In this document: piece after piece, positions 26,832-35,563 of the stretch
How positions within the stretch are numbered: position 1 is the stretch's first letter
Layout: each line of letters begins with the position of its first letter
Assembly: GCA_937896665.1 (NCBI GenBank)
Contig: CALBNS010000100.1
Coordinates: 8,679 to 72,678, forward strand
DNA from: an uncultured Clostridia bacterium
GTDB lineage: Bacteria > Bacillota > Clostridia > Lachnospirales > Lachnospiraceae
Length of the DNA: 64,000 nt
Direction of reading: 5' to 3'
Made by a program: the position numbers and the translations under genes
The notes under the pieces: generated by a model
Databases searched by the model: none
Told to the model about the DNA's origin: nothing
The model's input: only the letters and a program-made list of their open reading frames with translations

Positions 26832-26997
26832 CTATGTTTATAATTTTTTACAAATTTTTTCAAAATATTTAAATTTTGTGCATTTTGTACATGCTCTGAA
26901 ACCCATATTATAGGAAAAGGGAATCCTCTGAGTCAAAAGTTTTTATTGGATAAACACGCACCGAAAGTGAAATTTGTCCACGAACCACAAGATCAAG

Positions 26998-27032
26998 AAA
27001 ACCCTTGAAAATCCTACGATTTCCAAGGGGTC
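26998..27032 (-). terminator. Terminator after the NlpC/P60 gene
   Basis: On the leftward strand CCCTTGGAAATC / GATTTTCAAGGG with a four-base loop and TTTTCTTG after it, about 55 bases beyond the stop codon. Confidence 0.75.
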
Positions 27033-27087
27033 AGCACCGTACTCACCATACAGCATGATTTGAATATTTTTTTGAATATTTTTTTGA

Positions 27088-27930
27088 CTAATTAATAACT
27101 CTTCTAATTGTAATAATACTTTTATATCTTGCTGATGACATCCCAATTCCATGTGCACTGTCAATCGCATTTACAATCTGACCGTTTCCGGCATAAATTC
27201 CAACATGTCCTGAATAACATACGATGTCACCCGGCTGAATATCGCTATAACTTACTTCTGTACCAACGCTTCTCATGGCATATGAAGTACGTGGAAGGCT
27301 TATCCCAAAGTTGGCATATACTGATTTTACAAATCCAGAACAATCTGCACCTCTTGTTAAGCTTGTGCCTCCCCACACATATGGGTTACCGATAAATTGT
27401 TCTGCAAAATCTACAACTTCCTGTCTCTCCTGTGCTTTCACAGCCTCTTTTGTTATTGCATATGAAAAAACGGCACGAACACTTTCTTCATCCAGAGAGT
27501 TAATATCTGTTCCAGGATATTTTTCCTCAAAAATTGATTGTGCTTTCATAGAAGCAATCTTACCTACAAGTAAATTCTCTGACTCCACATATCCGATCAC
27601 ATCACCAGATTCAATTTTTGTCCATTCGTCACCAGGCTCAACCACATTAGCCGCATCCCCACAGTACAATTTCCCAACCCATGTACTATCCTCAGATGCT
27701 TCTTCTCTTACATATACATAATCTGTATCATCTTCTAATTGTAAAAATGCCATTTCAAGGAATGAATCTTTTGTATTTTCTTCTATAAGTTTTCCAATTC
27801 TTACGACTTTCTCTGCGAGACTAGTGTTAGTGAAAGATGCTTCTACAGTTAATACCTGGTTACCGCCCAACAACACTGCACCTGCCATCATCAGTAATGC
27901 GGCTCTTTTTCTTATGAGTTTAAGATTCAT
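27088..27930 (-). CDS. Secreted SH3b-NlpC/P60 cell-wall hydrolase
   Basis: A 280-residue exported endopeptidase. Signal peptide at about 1-31 (cleavage near TVEA-SFT), a bacterial SH3 domain at about 68-122, then NlpC/P60 at about 168-280 with catalytic C197 in GADCSGFV and H242 in SGHVGIYAGNG. It should cut D-Glu to diamino-acid bonds in peptidoglycan stem peptides. The upstream region has repeated TTGTTACA blocks (27955-27985) of unknown meaning. Confidence 0.92.
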   Translation of the reverse strand: MNLKLIRKRAALLMMAGAVLLGGNQVLTVEASFTNTSLAEKVVRIGKLIEENTKDSFLEMAFLQLEDDTDYVYVREEASEDSTWVGKLYCGDAANVVEPGDEWTKIESGDVIGYVESENLLVGKIASMKAQSIFEEKYPGTDINSLDEESVRAVFSYAITKEAVKAQERQEVVDFAEQFIGNPYVWGGTSLTRGADCSGFVKSVYANFGISLPRTSYAMRSVGTEVSYSDIQPGDIVCYSGHVGIYAGNGQIVNAIDSAHGIGMSSARYKSIITIRRVIN

Positions 27931-28107
27931 AACTCCCTCCGATTTATTTTCATTTGTTACAATTTTGTTACATTTGTTACAATGCTCATTATATCAGTAG
28001 TTTTTTCTTATGTCAACGGCTTTTTTCGTCATTTTGACGGAGTTTATTGGTGGATATTTAAAACATTTTGTTACAAATATTAATTTTTTTGTATTATCGT
28101 ATTTTTA

Positions 28108-28160
28108 TTGACATAATAAATATTTTGTCTTAATATAATTATAGTAATGATTATTATTAT
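28108..28160 (+). promoter_or_regulatory. Promoter and Fur/PerR-like operator of the fur-family gene
   Basis: TTGACA (28108-28113) and TAATAT (28131-28136) at 17-base spacing, followed at once by the AT-rich stretch TATAGTAATGATTATTATTA, which has the look of a Fur/PerR box. Self-regulation is likely. Confidence 0.55.
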
Positions 28161-28181
28161 TCTATGGAAGGAGGTAAATAT

Positions 28182-28571
28182 TTGGCAGCATTAAAATATA
28201 GCAGACAGCGTGCATGCATTAAGGAGTATCTTGACAGTACTTTGGAACATCCAACTGCTGATATTGTATATATGAATGTAAAGCAGCGATTTCCTAATAT
28301 TAGTTTAGGAACTGTCTATCGCAATCTAAATCTGCTGGCCGAAATTGGAGCAGCCCAGAAAATTTCTACCCCTGCCGGCGGCGACCGTTTTGACGGAAAT
28401 GTACAGCCTCATTATCATTTTTGCTGTACCTCATGCGGAAGCGTTTCAGATATGGAGATAGAACCGATGAACCAGATTATCGAATCCGCCTCGAGAAATT
28501 TTGAGGGCAGAATCGAAGGGCACACAATGATGTTCTATGGCACTTGTAAAGAATGTATGAAAAAAAAATAA
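28182..28571 (+). CDS. Fur-family regulator, PerR-like
   Basis: A 129-residue Fur-fold repressor: winged helix (SLGTVYRNLNLLAEIG) and a dimerisation domain with structural-zinc pairs CTSC and CKEC, plus the HYHF metal-site residues. Its neighbour, a peroxide-reducing rubrerythrin behind a matching operator, points to PerR rather than iron-sensing Fur. The TTG at 28182 lies seven bases after GGAGG and is preferred to the ATG at 28164, which lies before that ribosome-binding site. Confidence 0.85.
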   Translation: MAALKYSRQRACIKEYLDSTLEHPTADIVYMNVKQRFPNISLGTVYRNLNLLAEIGAAQKISTPAGGDRFDGNVQPHYHFCCTSCGSVSDMEIEPMNQIIESASRNFEGRIEGHTMMFYGTCKECMKKK

Positions 28572-28585
28572 AATAGCAAAATAGT

Positions 28586-28639
28586 ATTGACAGAAGAAAC
28601 ATGATGTGATAAATTAATATCAGTAACAATTACTAATAT
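28586..28639 (+). promoter_or_regulatory. Promoter and palindromic operator of rubrerythrin
   Basis: TTGACA (28586-28591), 17 bases, TAAATT (28609-28614). The palindrome AATATcAGTAA-caa-TTACTaATATT occupies 28615-28639 over the expected start point, a fitting site for the adjacent PerR-like protein. Confidence 0.65.
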
Positions 28640-28672
28640 TGATTTTAAAAAATTATAAAGGAGAATAAAATT

Positions 28673-29215
28673 ATGAAAAAATTTGTATGTACAGTATGTG
28701 GTTATGTTCACGAAGGAGATTCAGCACCGGAAAAATGTCCAGTATGTGGTGTTCCAGCATCTAAATTCAAAGAGCAAGCAGGCGAAAGAGAATGGGCTGC
28801 TGAACACGTAGTAGGTGTTGCAAAAGGTGTCAGCGAAGATATCATCGCTGATCTTAGAGCAAACTTTGAAGGTGAATGTTCAGAAGTTGGTATGTACCTT
28901 GCAATGGCTAGAGTTGCTCACAGAGAAGGATATCCGGAAATCGGTTTATATTGGGAAAAAGCTGCTTGGGAAGAAGCAGAACATGCTGCAAAATTCGCTG
29001 AATTATTAGGTGAAGTTGTAACTGACAGCACAAAGAAAAACCTTGAAATGAGAGTTGATGCTGAAAATGGTGCAACAGCTGGTAAATTTGACCTTGCAAA
29101 ACGTGCAAAAGCTGCTAACCTTGATGCTATTCATGACACAGTTCACGAAATGGCTCGTGACGAGGCTAGACACGGCAAGGCATTCGAAGGTCTGTTAAAG
29201 AGATACTTTGGCTAA
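28673..29215 (+). CDS. rbr: Reverse rubrerythrin
   Basis: A 180-residue peroxide reductase in which the rubredoxin domain comes first (C6, C9, C22, C25) and the four-helix diiron domain second (about 45-180, with [14 protein letters not shown] and [13 protein letters not shown]). Ordinary rubrerythrin has the opposite order; this is the reverse form known from Clostridium. It detoxifies hydrogen peroxide and possibly oxygen with electrons from NADH via a reductase. Strong GGAG before the ATG. Confidence 0.94.
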   Translation: MKKFVCTVCGYVHEGDSAPEKCPVCGVPASKFKEQAGEREWAAEHVVGVAKGVSEDIIADLRANFEGECSEVGMYLAMARVAHREGYPEIGLYWEKAAWEEAEHAAKFAELLGEVVTDSTKKNLEMRVDAENGATAGKFDLAKRAKAANLDAIHDTVHEMARDEARHGKAFEGLLKRYFG

Positions 29216-29243
29216 GATACAAGCCATGCAAAAATGTGATGAT

Positions 29244-29277
29244 AACGCTCCGCGAGTTTACTCGCAGGGGCGTTTAT
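29244..29277 (+). terminator. Terminator after rubrerythrin
   Basis: AACGCTCCGCGAG / CTCGCAGGGGCGTT arms with a TTTA loop followed by TATTATT. The next 200 bases, up to the riboswitch, hold no gene I can support. Confidence 0.8.
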
Positions 29278-29477
29278 TATTGCATTTTTATAGGGCGAAT
29301 GCCCGACAGCGAGAAGTAGCATAGCGGATTCGAGCTGGCAGCATGGCGTAGCTGCCTCTTCTGGAATGGCATTAAGATTCAAATAACCATTCTCTGCCAA
29401 TTTACACTGATTGCAAAAGAAATTATTTTCAAAATCTATTGACAGCCAAAGGGGAAAGTGCTATTTTTATTTTGACA

Positions 29478-29577
29478 AATAAAAGGGAGTAGCTGAACGT
29501 CCAATACGGATGGGTTTGCGACCGTCACTCGATACCGAGAGGTATCCGTAACAAATGAGATAGCAAGACTTTTATTG
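29478..29577 (+). promoter_or_regulatory. yybP-ykoY (manganese) riboswitch aptamer
   Basis: The conserved elements are in order: AAAGGGAGTAGC (29482-29493), CCGTCACTCG (about 29522-29531) and GATAGCAAGACTTTT (about 29559-29573). The closing helix P1 is a perfect 8-base pair, AATAAAAG (29478-29485) with CTTTTATT (29569-29576). The family binds Mn2+ and usually turns genes on. Its P1 3' strand is shared with the terminator that follows, so ligand binding should prevent termination. The genes behind it are hflK and hflC. Confidence 0.85.
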
Positions 29578-29607
29578 TGGCAGATGTCATAATAGAAGTC
29601 TTTTTTA
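29566..29607 (+). terminator. Riboswitch expression-platform terminator
   Basis: AAGACTTTTATT pairs with AATAGAAGTCTT, followed by TTTTTATT. The left arm includes the 3' strand of aptamer P1, so the two structures exclude each other. Confidence 0.8.
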
Positions 29608-29724
29608 TTAGACAAATATGCGAAATGACAACTGTCGCAAATATATGTAAAAAGAGAGGTGAGAACCAAAAGTATTTTAGTATGAAACAGGTAGTTGTTA
29701 TTTAAAAGAGAAAGGATAAGAAGA

Positions 29725-30735
29725 ATGAACGAAAAAGAAAAACAAAAGGAAACACAAGAAGAGAAAATCGTACAAGATATCGTACAAACAGAACCTAATG
29801 TACCTAAAAATGGGAATCTTAGTAAAGTTAAGAAAGTGATTTTTGGCATGATTATCGGTATATTTGTCATAATCACAGCTTTACAGACGACGTATACACT
29901 GCAAGAAGATGAATATGCAGTAATTAGGACATTTGGGTCAGTGCAAGTAGTAGAGACACCCGGATTTAAATTTAAAATTCCATATATCCAAAGGGTACAT
30001 AAAGTAAGTAAGGCATCAAAACAGTTTTCTGTAGGTTATGATTTGGAAACTGACCAATCAATCGATAAAGAATCTTTTATGATTACAAGTGATTATAACT
30101 TTGTAAATGTAGATTTTTATTTTGAATACCAGATTATAGATCCGGTAAAATATTTTTACGCATCAGAAGAACCGGAATTAATCGTTAAAAATCTAGCGCA
30201 AAGCTATATCCGTGACACTGTAGGAAGTCATGCAGTTGATGAAGTTCTGACAACCGGAAAGTATGAAATACAATCTGAAATCAAAGTGAAATTGCAGGAA
30301 AGACTCGAGGCAGAAGACATCGGCATCCAGATTACCAATGCAGTTATTCAGGATGCAGAAGTACCGACTACAGAAGTGGCACAGGCATTTAAAAATGTAG
30401 AAGATGCAAAACAGGGCATGGAAACAGCAATTAATAATGCAAATGCCGATGCAAACACAAAAATTCCCGCTGCAAATGCACAGGCGGATAAGATTATAAA
30501 AGATGCCCAGGCAAAGAAAGAGGCACTAATCGCAGAAGCCGAAGGACAGACGGCACGTTTTAATTCTTTGTACGAAGAATATGCAAAATTCCCATTAGTC
30601 ACTAAAGAACGAATGTTTTACGAGACAATGGAAGAAGTATTGCCGAATATGAAAATTTATATTACTGACGGTTCTACACAGAGCCTGCTTCCACTACAGC
30701 CTTTTAACACATTAAATACCGACAAGGAGGAGTAA
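29725..30735 (+). CDS. hflK: HflK-like SPFH membrane protein
   Basis: A 336-residue protein: charged cytoplasmic tail, one membrane helix (about 37-57), an SPFH/band-7 domain (about 60-240) and a coiled coil rich in Ala, Asn and Lys (NNANADANTKIPAANAQADK region). In E. coli HflK and HflC form the cage around the FtsH protease. The ATG at 29725 follows AAAGGAT. The gene lies directly behind the manganese riboswitch and two bases before hflC. Confidence 0.85.
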   Translation: MNEKEKQKETQEEKIVQDIVQTEPNVPKNGNLSKVKKVIFGMIIGIFVIITALQTTYTLQEDEYAVIRTFGSVQVVETPGFKFKIPYIQRVHKVSKASKQFSVGYDLETDQSIDKESFMITSDYNFVNVDFYFEYQIIDPVKYFYASEEPELIVKNLAQSYIRDTVGSHAVDEVLTTGKYEIQSEIKVKLQERLEAEDIGIQITNAVIQDAEVPTTEVAQAFKNVEDAKQGMETAINNANADANTKIPAANAQADKIIKDAQAKKEALIAEAEGQTARFNSLYEEYAKFPLVTKERMFYETMEEVLPNMKIYITDGSTQSLLPLQPFNTLNTDKEE

Positions 30736-30737
30736 TC

Positions 30738-31607
30738 ATGAAAAAGAAAGCAATTATCATACCATGTGCCATTATTGCATTTGTTTTATTAATGTCAGCT
30801 ATGGTTGTGACAAAACCAGGTGAGTATCGTGTCATTAAACAATTTGGTAAAATCGTACGGGTAGAAGAAAATAATGGTTCTTCATATGGATTGAGCTGGA
30901 AACTGCCGTTTATCCAATCAGAAATAGCGATCAGCTCCAAAGTAATCTTAAGTGATTTACCAGCGAGCGATGTTATGACTTCTGATAAAAAATCCATGAT
31001 TTCAGACTGTTTTGTGTTATGGAGAATTGAAGACCCTGTAAAATTTATTCAGAAACTGAGCGGTTCACAGCAAAATGCGGAGTCCCGTATTAGTTCTAAT
31101 GTATATAATGCTTTGAAAAACGTAATCAGCAGCCTGACGCAGGAAGAAGTTATTTCTGGAAGAGATGGTGAGCTTGCAGAATTATTGACAGAAAAGCTTG
31201 GAACAAATCTTGAGTCATACGGTGTCAAGGTCGAGAAAATTGAAACGAAAATGTTAGACTTACCGGATGAGAATAAAGAGGCAGTCTATAACCGTATGAT
31301 TTCGGAAAGAAATAATATTGCAGCATCTTATACTGCCCAAGGTGAGCAACAGGCTCAGGAAATCAAAAATGATACAAATGAACAGGTAACGGTTCTTTTA
31401 GCACAGGCACAAAAACAGGCAGACACAATTGTTGCTGAAGGTGAAGCAGAATATATGAAAATTTTAAGTGAAGCTTATAATGACAAAAGTAAAGCAGACT
31501 TCTATAGTTTCGTAAGACAGCTTGATGCAGTAAAAGCTTCGCTGAAGAATGGAGAAAATACAATCGTATTAGATAAAGATTCTCCAATTGCAGAATTATT
31601 CTATTAA
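30738..31607 (+). CDS. hflC: HflC-like SPFH membrane protein
   Basis: A 289-residue partner of HflK with an N-terminal membrane helix (about 4-24), an SPFH domain (about 25-190) and a coiled coil followed by the typical AEGEAEYMKILSEAY and DFYSFVRQLDAV stretches of HflC. AGGAGG lies in the end of hflK. The pair should form a membrane cage that regulates FtsH or organises lipids. Confidence 0.88.
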   Translation: MKKKAIIIPCAIIAFVLLMSAMVVTKPGEYRVIKQFGKIVRVEENNGSSYGLSWKLPFIQSEIAISSKVILSDLPASDVMTSDKKSMISDCFVLWRIEDPVKFIQKLSGSQQNAESRISSNVYNALKNVISSLTQEEVISGRDGELAELLTEKLGTNLESYGVKVEKIETKMLDLPDENKEAVYNRMISERNNIAASYTAQGEQQAQEIKNDTNEQVTVLLAQAQKQADTIVAEGEAEYMKILSEAYNDKSKADFYSFVRQLDAVKASLKNGENTIVLDKDSPIAELFY

Positions 31608-31620
31608 AAATACCCCATAA

Positions 31621-31671
31621 AAAAGCCCCGTTTATACAACAAACTTTCTAGTCGTATAAACGGGGGCTTTA
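31621..31671. terminator. Bidirectional terminator
   Basis: AAAGCCCCGTTTATAC / GTATAAACGGGGGCTTT arms between the convergent hflC and DEAD-box genes. Confidence 0.9.
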
Positions 31672-31675
31672 CTTT

Positions 31676-33265
31676 TTATTTCCGGTTTGCAGGCTCAATT
31701 GCAATGGATTTGCCTTTGATTTTTACATTTTGCATAGCATGAAGCACTTCTTTTGCGTATTCACGAGGTACTTCCACAAACGTATACTTGTCAAACATAT
31801 CAATGGTTCCGATGAGTTTGCCCGGCATACCGGTCTCACCAGCCAGCGCTCCCAAGATATCACCCGGTTTTGCTTTCTGCTTCTTGCCTATATTAATAAA
31901 CAGACGTACCATGCCCGGTTCTTCAGCTCCGGTATCGCCGAAATCAATTTCCTCAGCCGTTTCATCACTAGAAAGCATTCCCGTATGCATTTTCAAAAAT
32001 GCTGCTGCAATGTCCATCGCTGTATAATCGGAGCCATTCAGTTTACTTTCAATTGCATTAATCATGGTTGTTAAATCTTCACTATCAATCACATGATCGA
32101 CTTCATCGAGGATTTTTTCCATTTTGGTATTGGCAACGTCATCTAATGACGGAACCTTCTGTGCATAGATTTTTGTCTTACAATATCTCTGAATTTCTTT
32201 TAATTTGTACACTTCCTTGCCTGATACAAACGAGAAAGCACGTCCCACTCTTCCGGCACGGCCTGTTCTGCCGATACGGTGTACATAATACTCATCATCC
32301 TGTGGCAAATCATAATTGAAAACTGCCTCAACATCATCCACATCTATTCCACGTGCTGCCACATCAGTTGCTACCAGAATGTCTGTCTTTCCACTTCTAA
32401 AACCATCCATTACCCGGTCACGCTGTACCTGTTTCATATCGCCGTGAAGCCCTGCTGCGAAGTACCCTCTTCCAAGAAGTGATGTTACAAGTAAATCTAC
32501 TTGTTTCTTCGTATTACAGAAGATAACAGACAGCTTCGGTGAATAGATATCCAGCAAACGAGAAAGCACTTCTTCTTTATTCTTCGGTTTTACCTCATAA
32601 TAAAACTGCTCAATGTTAGAAACAGTCAGTTCTTTTTTTACAACCTTGATTACTTCGGCATCTTTTTGGAATTTTCTTGTAATATCAAGAATTGGCCTCG
32701 GCATTGTCGCTGAGAAAAGAACCGTCTGGTGTTCCTGTGGAATGCCATTAAGAATTGTTTCAATATCTTCACGAAATCCCATATTCAGCATTTCATCTGC
32801 TTCATCGAGAATAACCGTGTTCACATCTGTCAGCTTAATCGTCTTTCTTCTCATATGGTCCATCACACGTCCTGGTGTTCCAATAACCAATTGTGCACCA
32901 CTTTTCAATGAACGAATCTGCTTTACAATATCCTGTCCGCCATAAATCGGCACTACTTTGATACTGTGCATGTATCTCGCCAGATTACGGATTTCATCTG
33001 CAACCTGTATTGCCAATTCCCTTGTCGGACAAAGTACGATTCCTTGTATCTTTTTATTTCTCGGATTGAGCTTTTCCAGCATCGGAATCCCAAATGCCGC
33101 TGTTTTTCCTGTACCCGTCTGTGCCTGCCCAATCAAATCCCTGCCACTCATCATAACTGGAATTGCCTTTCTCTGGATTGGAGATGGTTCTTCAAATCCC
33201 ATATATTCTATCGCTTTTTGAATCTCCGAACATAATCCCAGCTCATCAAATCTTGTTATTTCCAT
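31676..33265 (-). CDS. deaD: DEAD-box RNA helicase (DeaD/CsdA type) with DbpA RNA-binding domain
   Basis: A 529-residue helicase. Motif I AQTGTGKTA near 46, motif II DEADEML near 153, motif III SATMP near 186 and motif VI HRIGRTGRAGR near 325 are intact. The last 75 residues (RLFINIGKKQKAKPGDILGA onward) form the DbpA-type RNA-binding domain, as in Bacillus DeaD/CshA-like proteins acting in ribosome assembly and at low temperature. The start is ATG with weak complementarity upstream. Confidence 0.93.
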   Translation of the reverse strand: MEITRFDELGLCSEIQKAIEYMGFEEPSPIQRKAIPVMMSGRDLIGQAQTGTGKTAAFGIPMLEKLNPRNKKIQGIVLCPTRELAIQVADEIRNLARYMHSIKVVPIYGGQDIVKQIRSLKSGAQLVIGTPGRVMDHMRRKTIKLTDVNTVILDEADEMLNMGFREDIETILNGIPQEHQTVLFSATMPRPILDITRKFQKDAEVIKVVKKELTVSNIEQFYYEVKPKNKEEVLSRLLDIYSPKLSVIFCNTKKQVDLLVTSLLGRGYFAAGLHGDMKQVQRDRVMDGFRSGKTDILVATDVAARGIDVDDVEAVFNYDLPQDDEYYVHRIGRTGRAGRVGRAFSFVSGKEVYKLKEIQRYCKTKIYAQKVPSLDDVANTKMEKILDEVDHVIDSEDLTTMINAIESKLNGSDYTAMDIAAAFLKMHTGMLSSDETAEEIDFGDTGAEEPGMVRLFINIGKKQKAKPGDILGALAGETGMPGKLIGTIDMFDKYTFVEVPREYAKEVLHAMQNVKIKGKSIAIEPANRK

Positions 33266-33481
33266 ATTATAAATTGTTCCCTTCTATTTTGTCATATTGC
33301 ATATTTGTTTTTCCAAACTATTATATCGAACGCAACGACTGCTATCATAACAAAGTTAAAAGTTTTTGTCAAATTCCTCTTGCATTTTCAGAATATAAGT
33401 TGTAGTATATACATACTCTATATGTAGTATTAATTACCACTTGATATCGTTCTGAAATTATTTATGTTTGGAGGTACAATT

Positions 33482-34135
33482 ATGAATAAAAAACATTTAA
33501 AAGATCCCGGAAGCGCAATTACACATTTTATCGGCATGTTAATGGCAATTTTTGCCGGAATTCCGCTGCTATTAAAAGCGGCTCAGGAACCTGCCCGGAT
33601 TTATCTCGTATCACTGTCCATCTACTTAGTCAGCATGATTTTATTATATGCCGCAAGTACAACTTATCATTCATTGGATATCTCAGAGAAGGTAAATCGT
33701 TGTCTGAAAAAATTTGACCATATGATGATTTCTGTATTGATTGCAGGCACATATACCCCAATCTGTCTCCTAGCCATCAAAGGGACACTTGGAATTACAC
33801 TCCTTGCAATCGTATGGAGTTTTGCAATTGTCGGTATCATCATTAAAGCCTTTTGGGTAACTTGTCCAAAATGGTTTTCATCTGTGTTATATATCGGCAT
33901 GGGCTGGACCTGTGTGCTTGCTTTTACCCGCCTGTTGAATGCACTTCCACGTGCGGCATTTGGCTGGCTTCTGGCAGGCGGCATTATCTATACAATTGGC
34001 GGAGTCATCTATGCATTGAAACTGCCAATTTTCAATAGCCGACATAAAAATTTCGGCTCACATGAAATTTTCCACCTGTTTGTCATGGGTGGAAGCGTGT
34101 GTCACTTTATTGTGATGTATATGTTTATCCTATAG
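33482..34135 (+). CDS. trhA: PAQR/hemolysin III family membrane protein TrhA
   Basis: A 217-residue, seven-helix protein of the hemolysin III family. The conserved metal-site residues are visible in STTYHSLD near 64 and in HEIFHLFVMGGSVCHF near 200. In E. coli the relative YqfA/TrhA adjusts membrane fluidity. The ATG at 33482 follows GGAGGTACAATT. Confidence 0.9.
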   Translation: MNKKHLKDPGSAITHFIGMLMAIFAGIPLLLKAAQEPARIYLVSLSIYLVSMILLYAASTTYHSLDISEKVNRCLKKFDHMMISVLIAGTYTPICLLAIKGTLGITLLAIVWSFAIVGIIIKAFWVTCPKWFSSVLYIGMGWTCVLAFTRLLNALPRAAFGWLLAGGIIYTIGGVIYALKLPIFNSRHKNFGSHEIFHLFVMGGSVCHFIVMYMFIL

Positions 34136-34143
34136 AAATTATG

Positions 34144-34178
34144 CGAGGCGGCATAGCCAAGCACTTATGCCACCTCGT
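34144..34178 (+). terminator. Terminator after trhA
   Basis: CGAGGCGGCATA / TATGCCACCTCG arms with one mismatch, followed by an A/T-rich tail. Confidence 0.65.
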
Positions 34179-34219
34179 AAAATAATTATTATTCTTTCTA
34201 TACTTTTCTTGCTCTTTAC

Positions 34220-34483
34220 TCAGTCTTTTAGACCGATTTCATTTCTTAAATTTATAATATCCTGCTTTTCCTTACGACTCATATGCTTAATCTCATACTC
34301 TCGTCGCATAGCTTCTTCCTTCGTGTCAAACTCCTCATGATATACCAATACCACCGGTCTTCTTGACTTTGTATATTTTGCTCCTTTTCCATCATTGTGG
34401 TCTTTTACACGTTTTTCCAGATTATTTGTCCAGCCTGTGTACAGAGAACCGTCTTTGCATTCCAAAATATATGTATAATTCAT
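34220..34483 (-). CDS. GIY-YIG nuclease-superfamily protein
   Basis: An 87-residue protein made of one GIY-YIG domain of the YhbQ/UPF0213 type: [17 protein letters not shown] at the start, the Arg of [21 protein letters not shown] and the Glu of [15 protein letters not shown]. Members are often structure-specific DNA nucleases. The ATG at 34483 follows AGAAGGAG; the open frame upstream lacks a ribosome-binding site. Confidence 0.9.
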   Translation of the reverse strand: MNYTYILECKDGSLYTGWTNNLEKRVKDHNDGKGAKYTKSRRPVVLVYHEEFDTKEEAMRREYEIKHMSRKEKQDIINLRNEIGLKD

Positions 34484-34572
34484 AATTTCTCCTTCTGGGG
34501 ATGTGATTTCTTTTCCATAACATATTATCATTGTTCTTTGAAACTCAGTAGTACCATCGAGCAATATTCAGG

Positions 34573-34696
34573 TATTTTGGGCATATGTCTACTTTTTTTC
34601 CTGTCTATGCCCAAATCCCCTAAAGAAAGCATGAAATATTACAAAAAGCAGGAAAATTGGGCGTCAGAAAGCAACTTTTTTCATGTATGCCCAAAA
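34573..34696. repeat. Two hairpins built from TTGGGCATA repeats
   Basis: TTGGGCATA (34577-34585) faces TATGCCCAA (34606-34614); a second pair uses TTGGGCGT (34657-34664) and TATGCCCAA (34686-34694). The 313-base gap between the GIY-YIG gene and spoIIQ contains these and no gene I can support. Confidence 0.45.
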
Positions 34697-34797
34697 TTCC
34701 AATCAGAAGCCCCACGGTTTTCAATGAAAGCTCCCAAACTTCCAGTTACCACTCTGAAAACCATCATTTTTTAAAAATTTCATCACCTGCTATAACT

Positions 34798-35520
34798 TTA
34801 TTCCTCAAGATATTCCATCGGATTTACCGGCTCCCCTTCTTTCAATAATTGGAAATAGAGATTACATCCTTCTACACTGTAATACTTTGTGGGTTCGTTC
34901 AGGTAGCCAAGCATCGCACCCTTCGCCACATAGTTACCTTCCTTCACCACGACATCATATAACTGTCCGTATACTGCTTCATATCCATTTCCTAAATCTA
35001 CAGTAATTGTCGTTCCTGTCTGTGCTGTCACATCTACTGATTTTACAATCCCACATGCAGCAGAATATACTTTTGTACCGACTTCCCCGGAAATAATAAT
35101 TGCTGGATTATATTTGTATTGGTCTAATGTAGAGAAATATACAGTATGGTCCATGCTGTAATTCATAATGACATTTCCGTCAACCGGCCACGCAAGTGAA
35201 TCTGCCGCTGCAGAAAATGCCGGGTCATTCATCTGTGGCGTCACATGAGAACTAGCTGTTTCATCTGTCGTTTTTTCTGTTTCTTCGTCCTTTTTATTCT
35301 CGATTTCAGGACTGTTGGTTTCTCTTGTATCCTGTACCGGAGCATTATTGTCCTGCTTTTCTTTCGTGTCCGTTCCTTCCTCAACTTTTGCGAGCTGGTT
35401 TCTATCTCTTCTCTGATAACGGCTAAATGTAAATATTCCGGTCACTGCAATTACTGCAACGAAACAGATTACAAGACCAACTGCTGCACCTCTTTTTGAA
35501 AATCTTAATTTATCTTTCAT
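34798..35520 (-). CDS. spoIIQ: SpoIIQ-like M23-fold protein without zinc ligands
   Basis: A 240-residue forespore membrane protein: one N-terminal helix (about 12-31), a Glu/Thr/Asn-rich linker (about 40-95) and an M23 fold (about 108-235). The HxxxD and HxH zinc ligands of M23 enzymes are missing (NPAIIISGEV and GCNLYFQLL stand there), as in Bacillus SpoIIQ. The gene follows spoIID by 43 bases, the usual clostridial pairing. It should form the channel with SpoIIIAH during engulfment. Confidence 0.85.
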   Translation of the reverse strand: MKDKLRFSKRGAAVGLVICFVAVIAVTGIFTFSRYQRRDRNQLAKVEEGTDTKEKQDNNAPVQDTRETNSPEIENKKDEETEKTTDETASSHVTPQMNDPAFSAAADSLAWPVDGNVIMNYSMDHTVYFSTLDQYKYNPAIIISGEVGTKVYSAACGIVKSVDVTAQTGTTITVDLGNGYEAVYGQLYDVVVKEGNYVAKGAMLGYLNEPTKYYSVEGCNLYFQLLKEGEPVNPMEYLEE

Positions 35521-35563
35521 ATATTATCACCTCTGGCTTTATTTTTGCCAGAAAATAGGATGC

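Noticed and set aside
26943..27170. 75-codon frame on the - strand after the NlpC gene
   Set aside because: It overlaps the end of the NlpC/P60 gene and reads through its terminator hairpin.
29212..29876. Open frames antisense to the riboswitch region
   Set aside because: They run through the terminators and the aptamer; composition is that of shadows.
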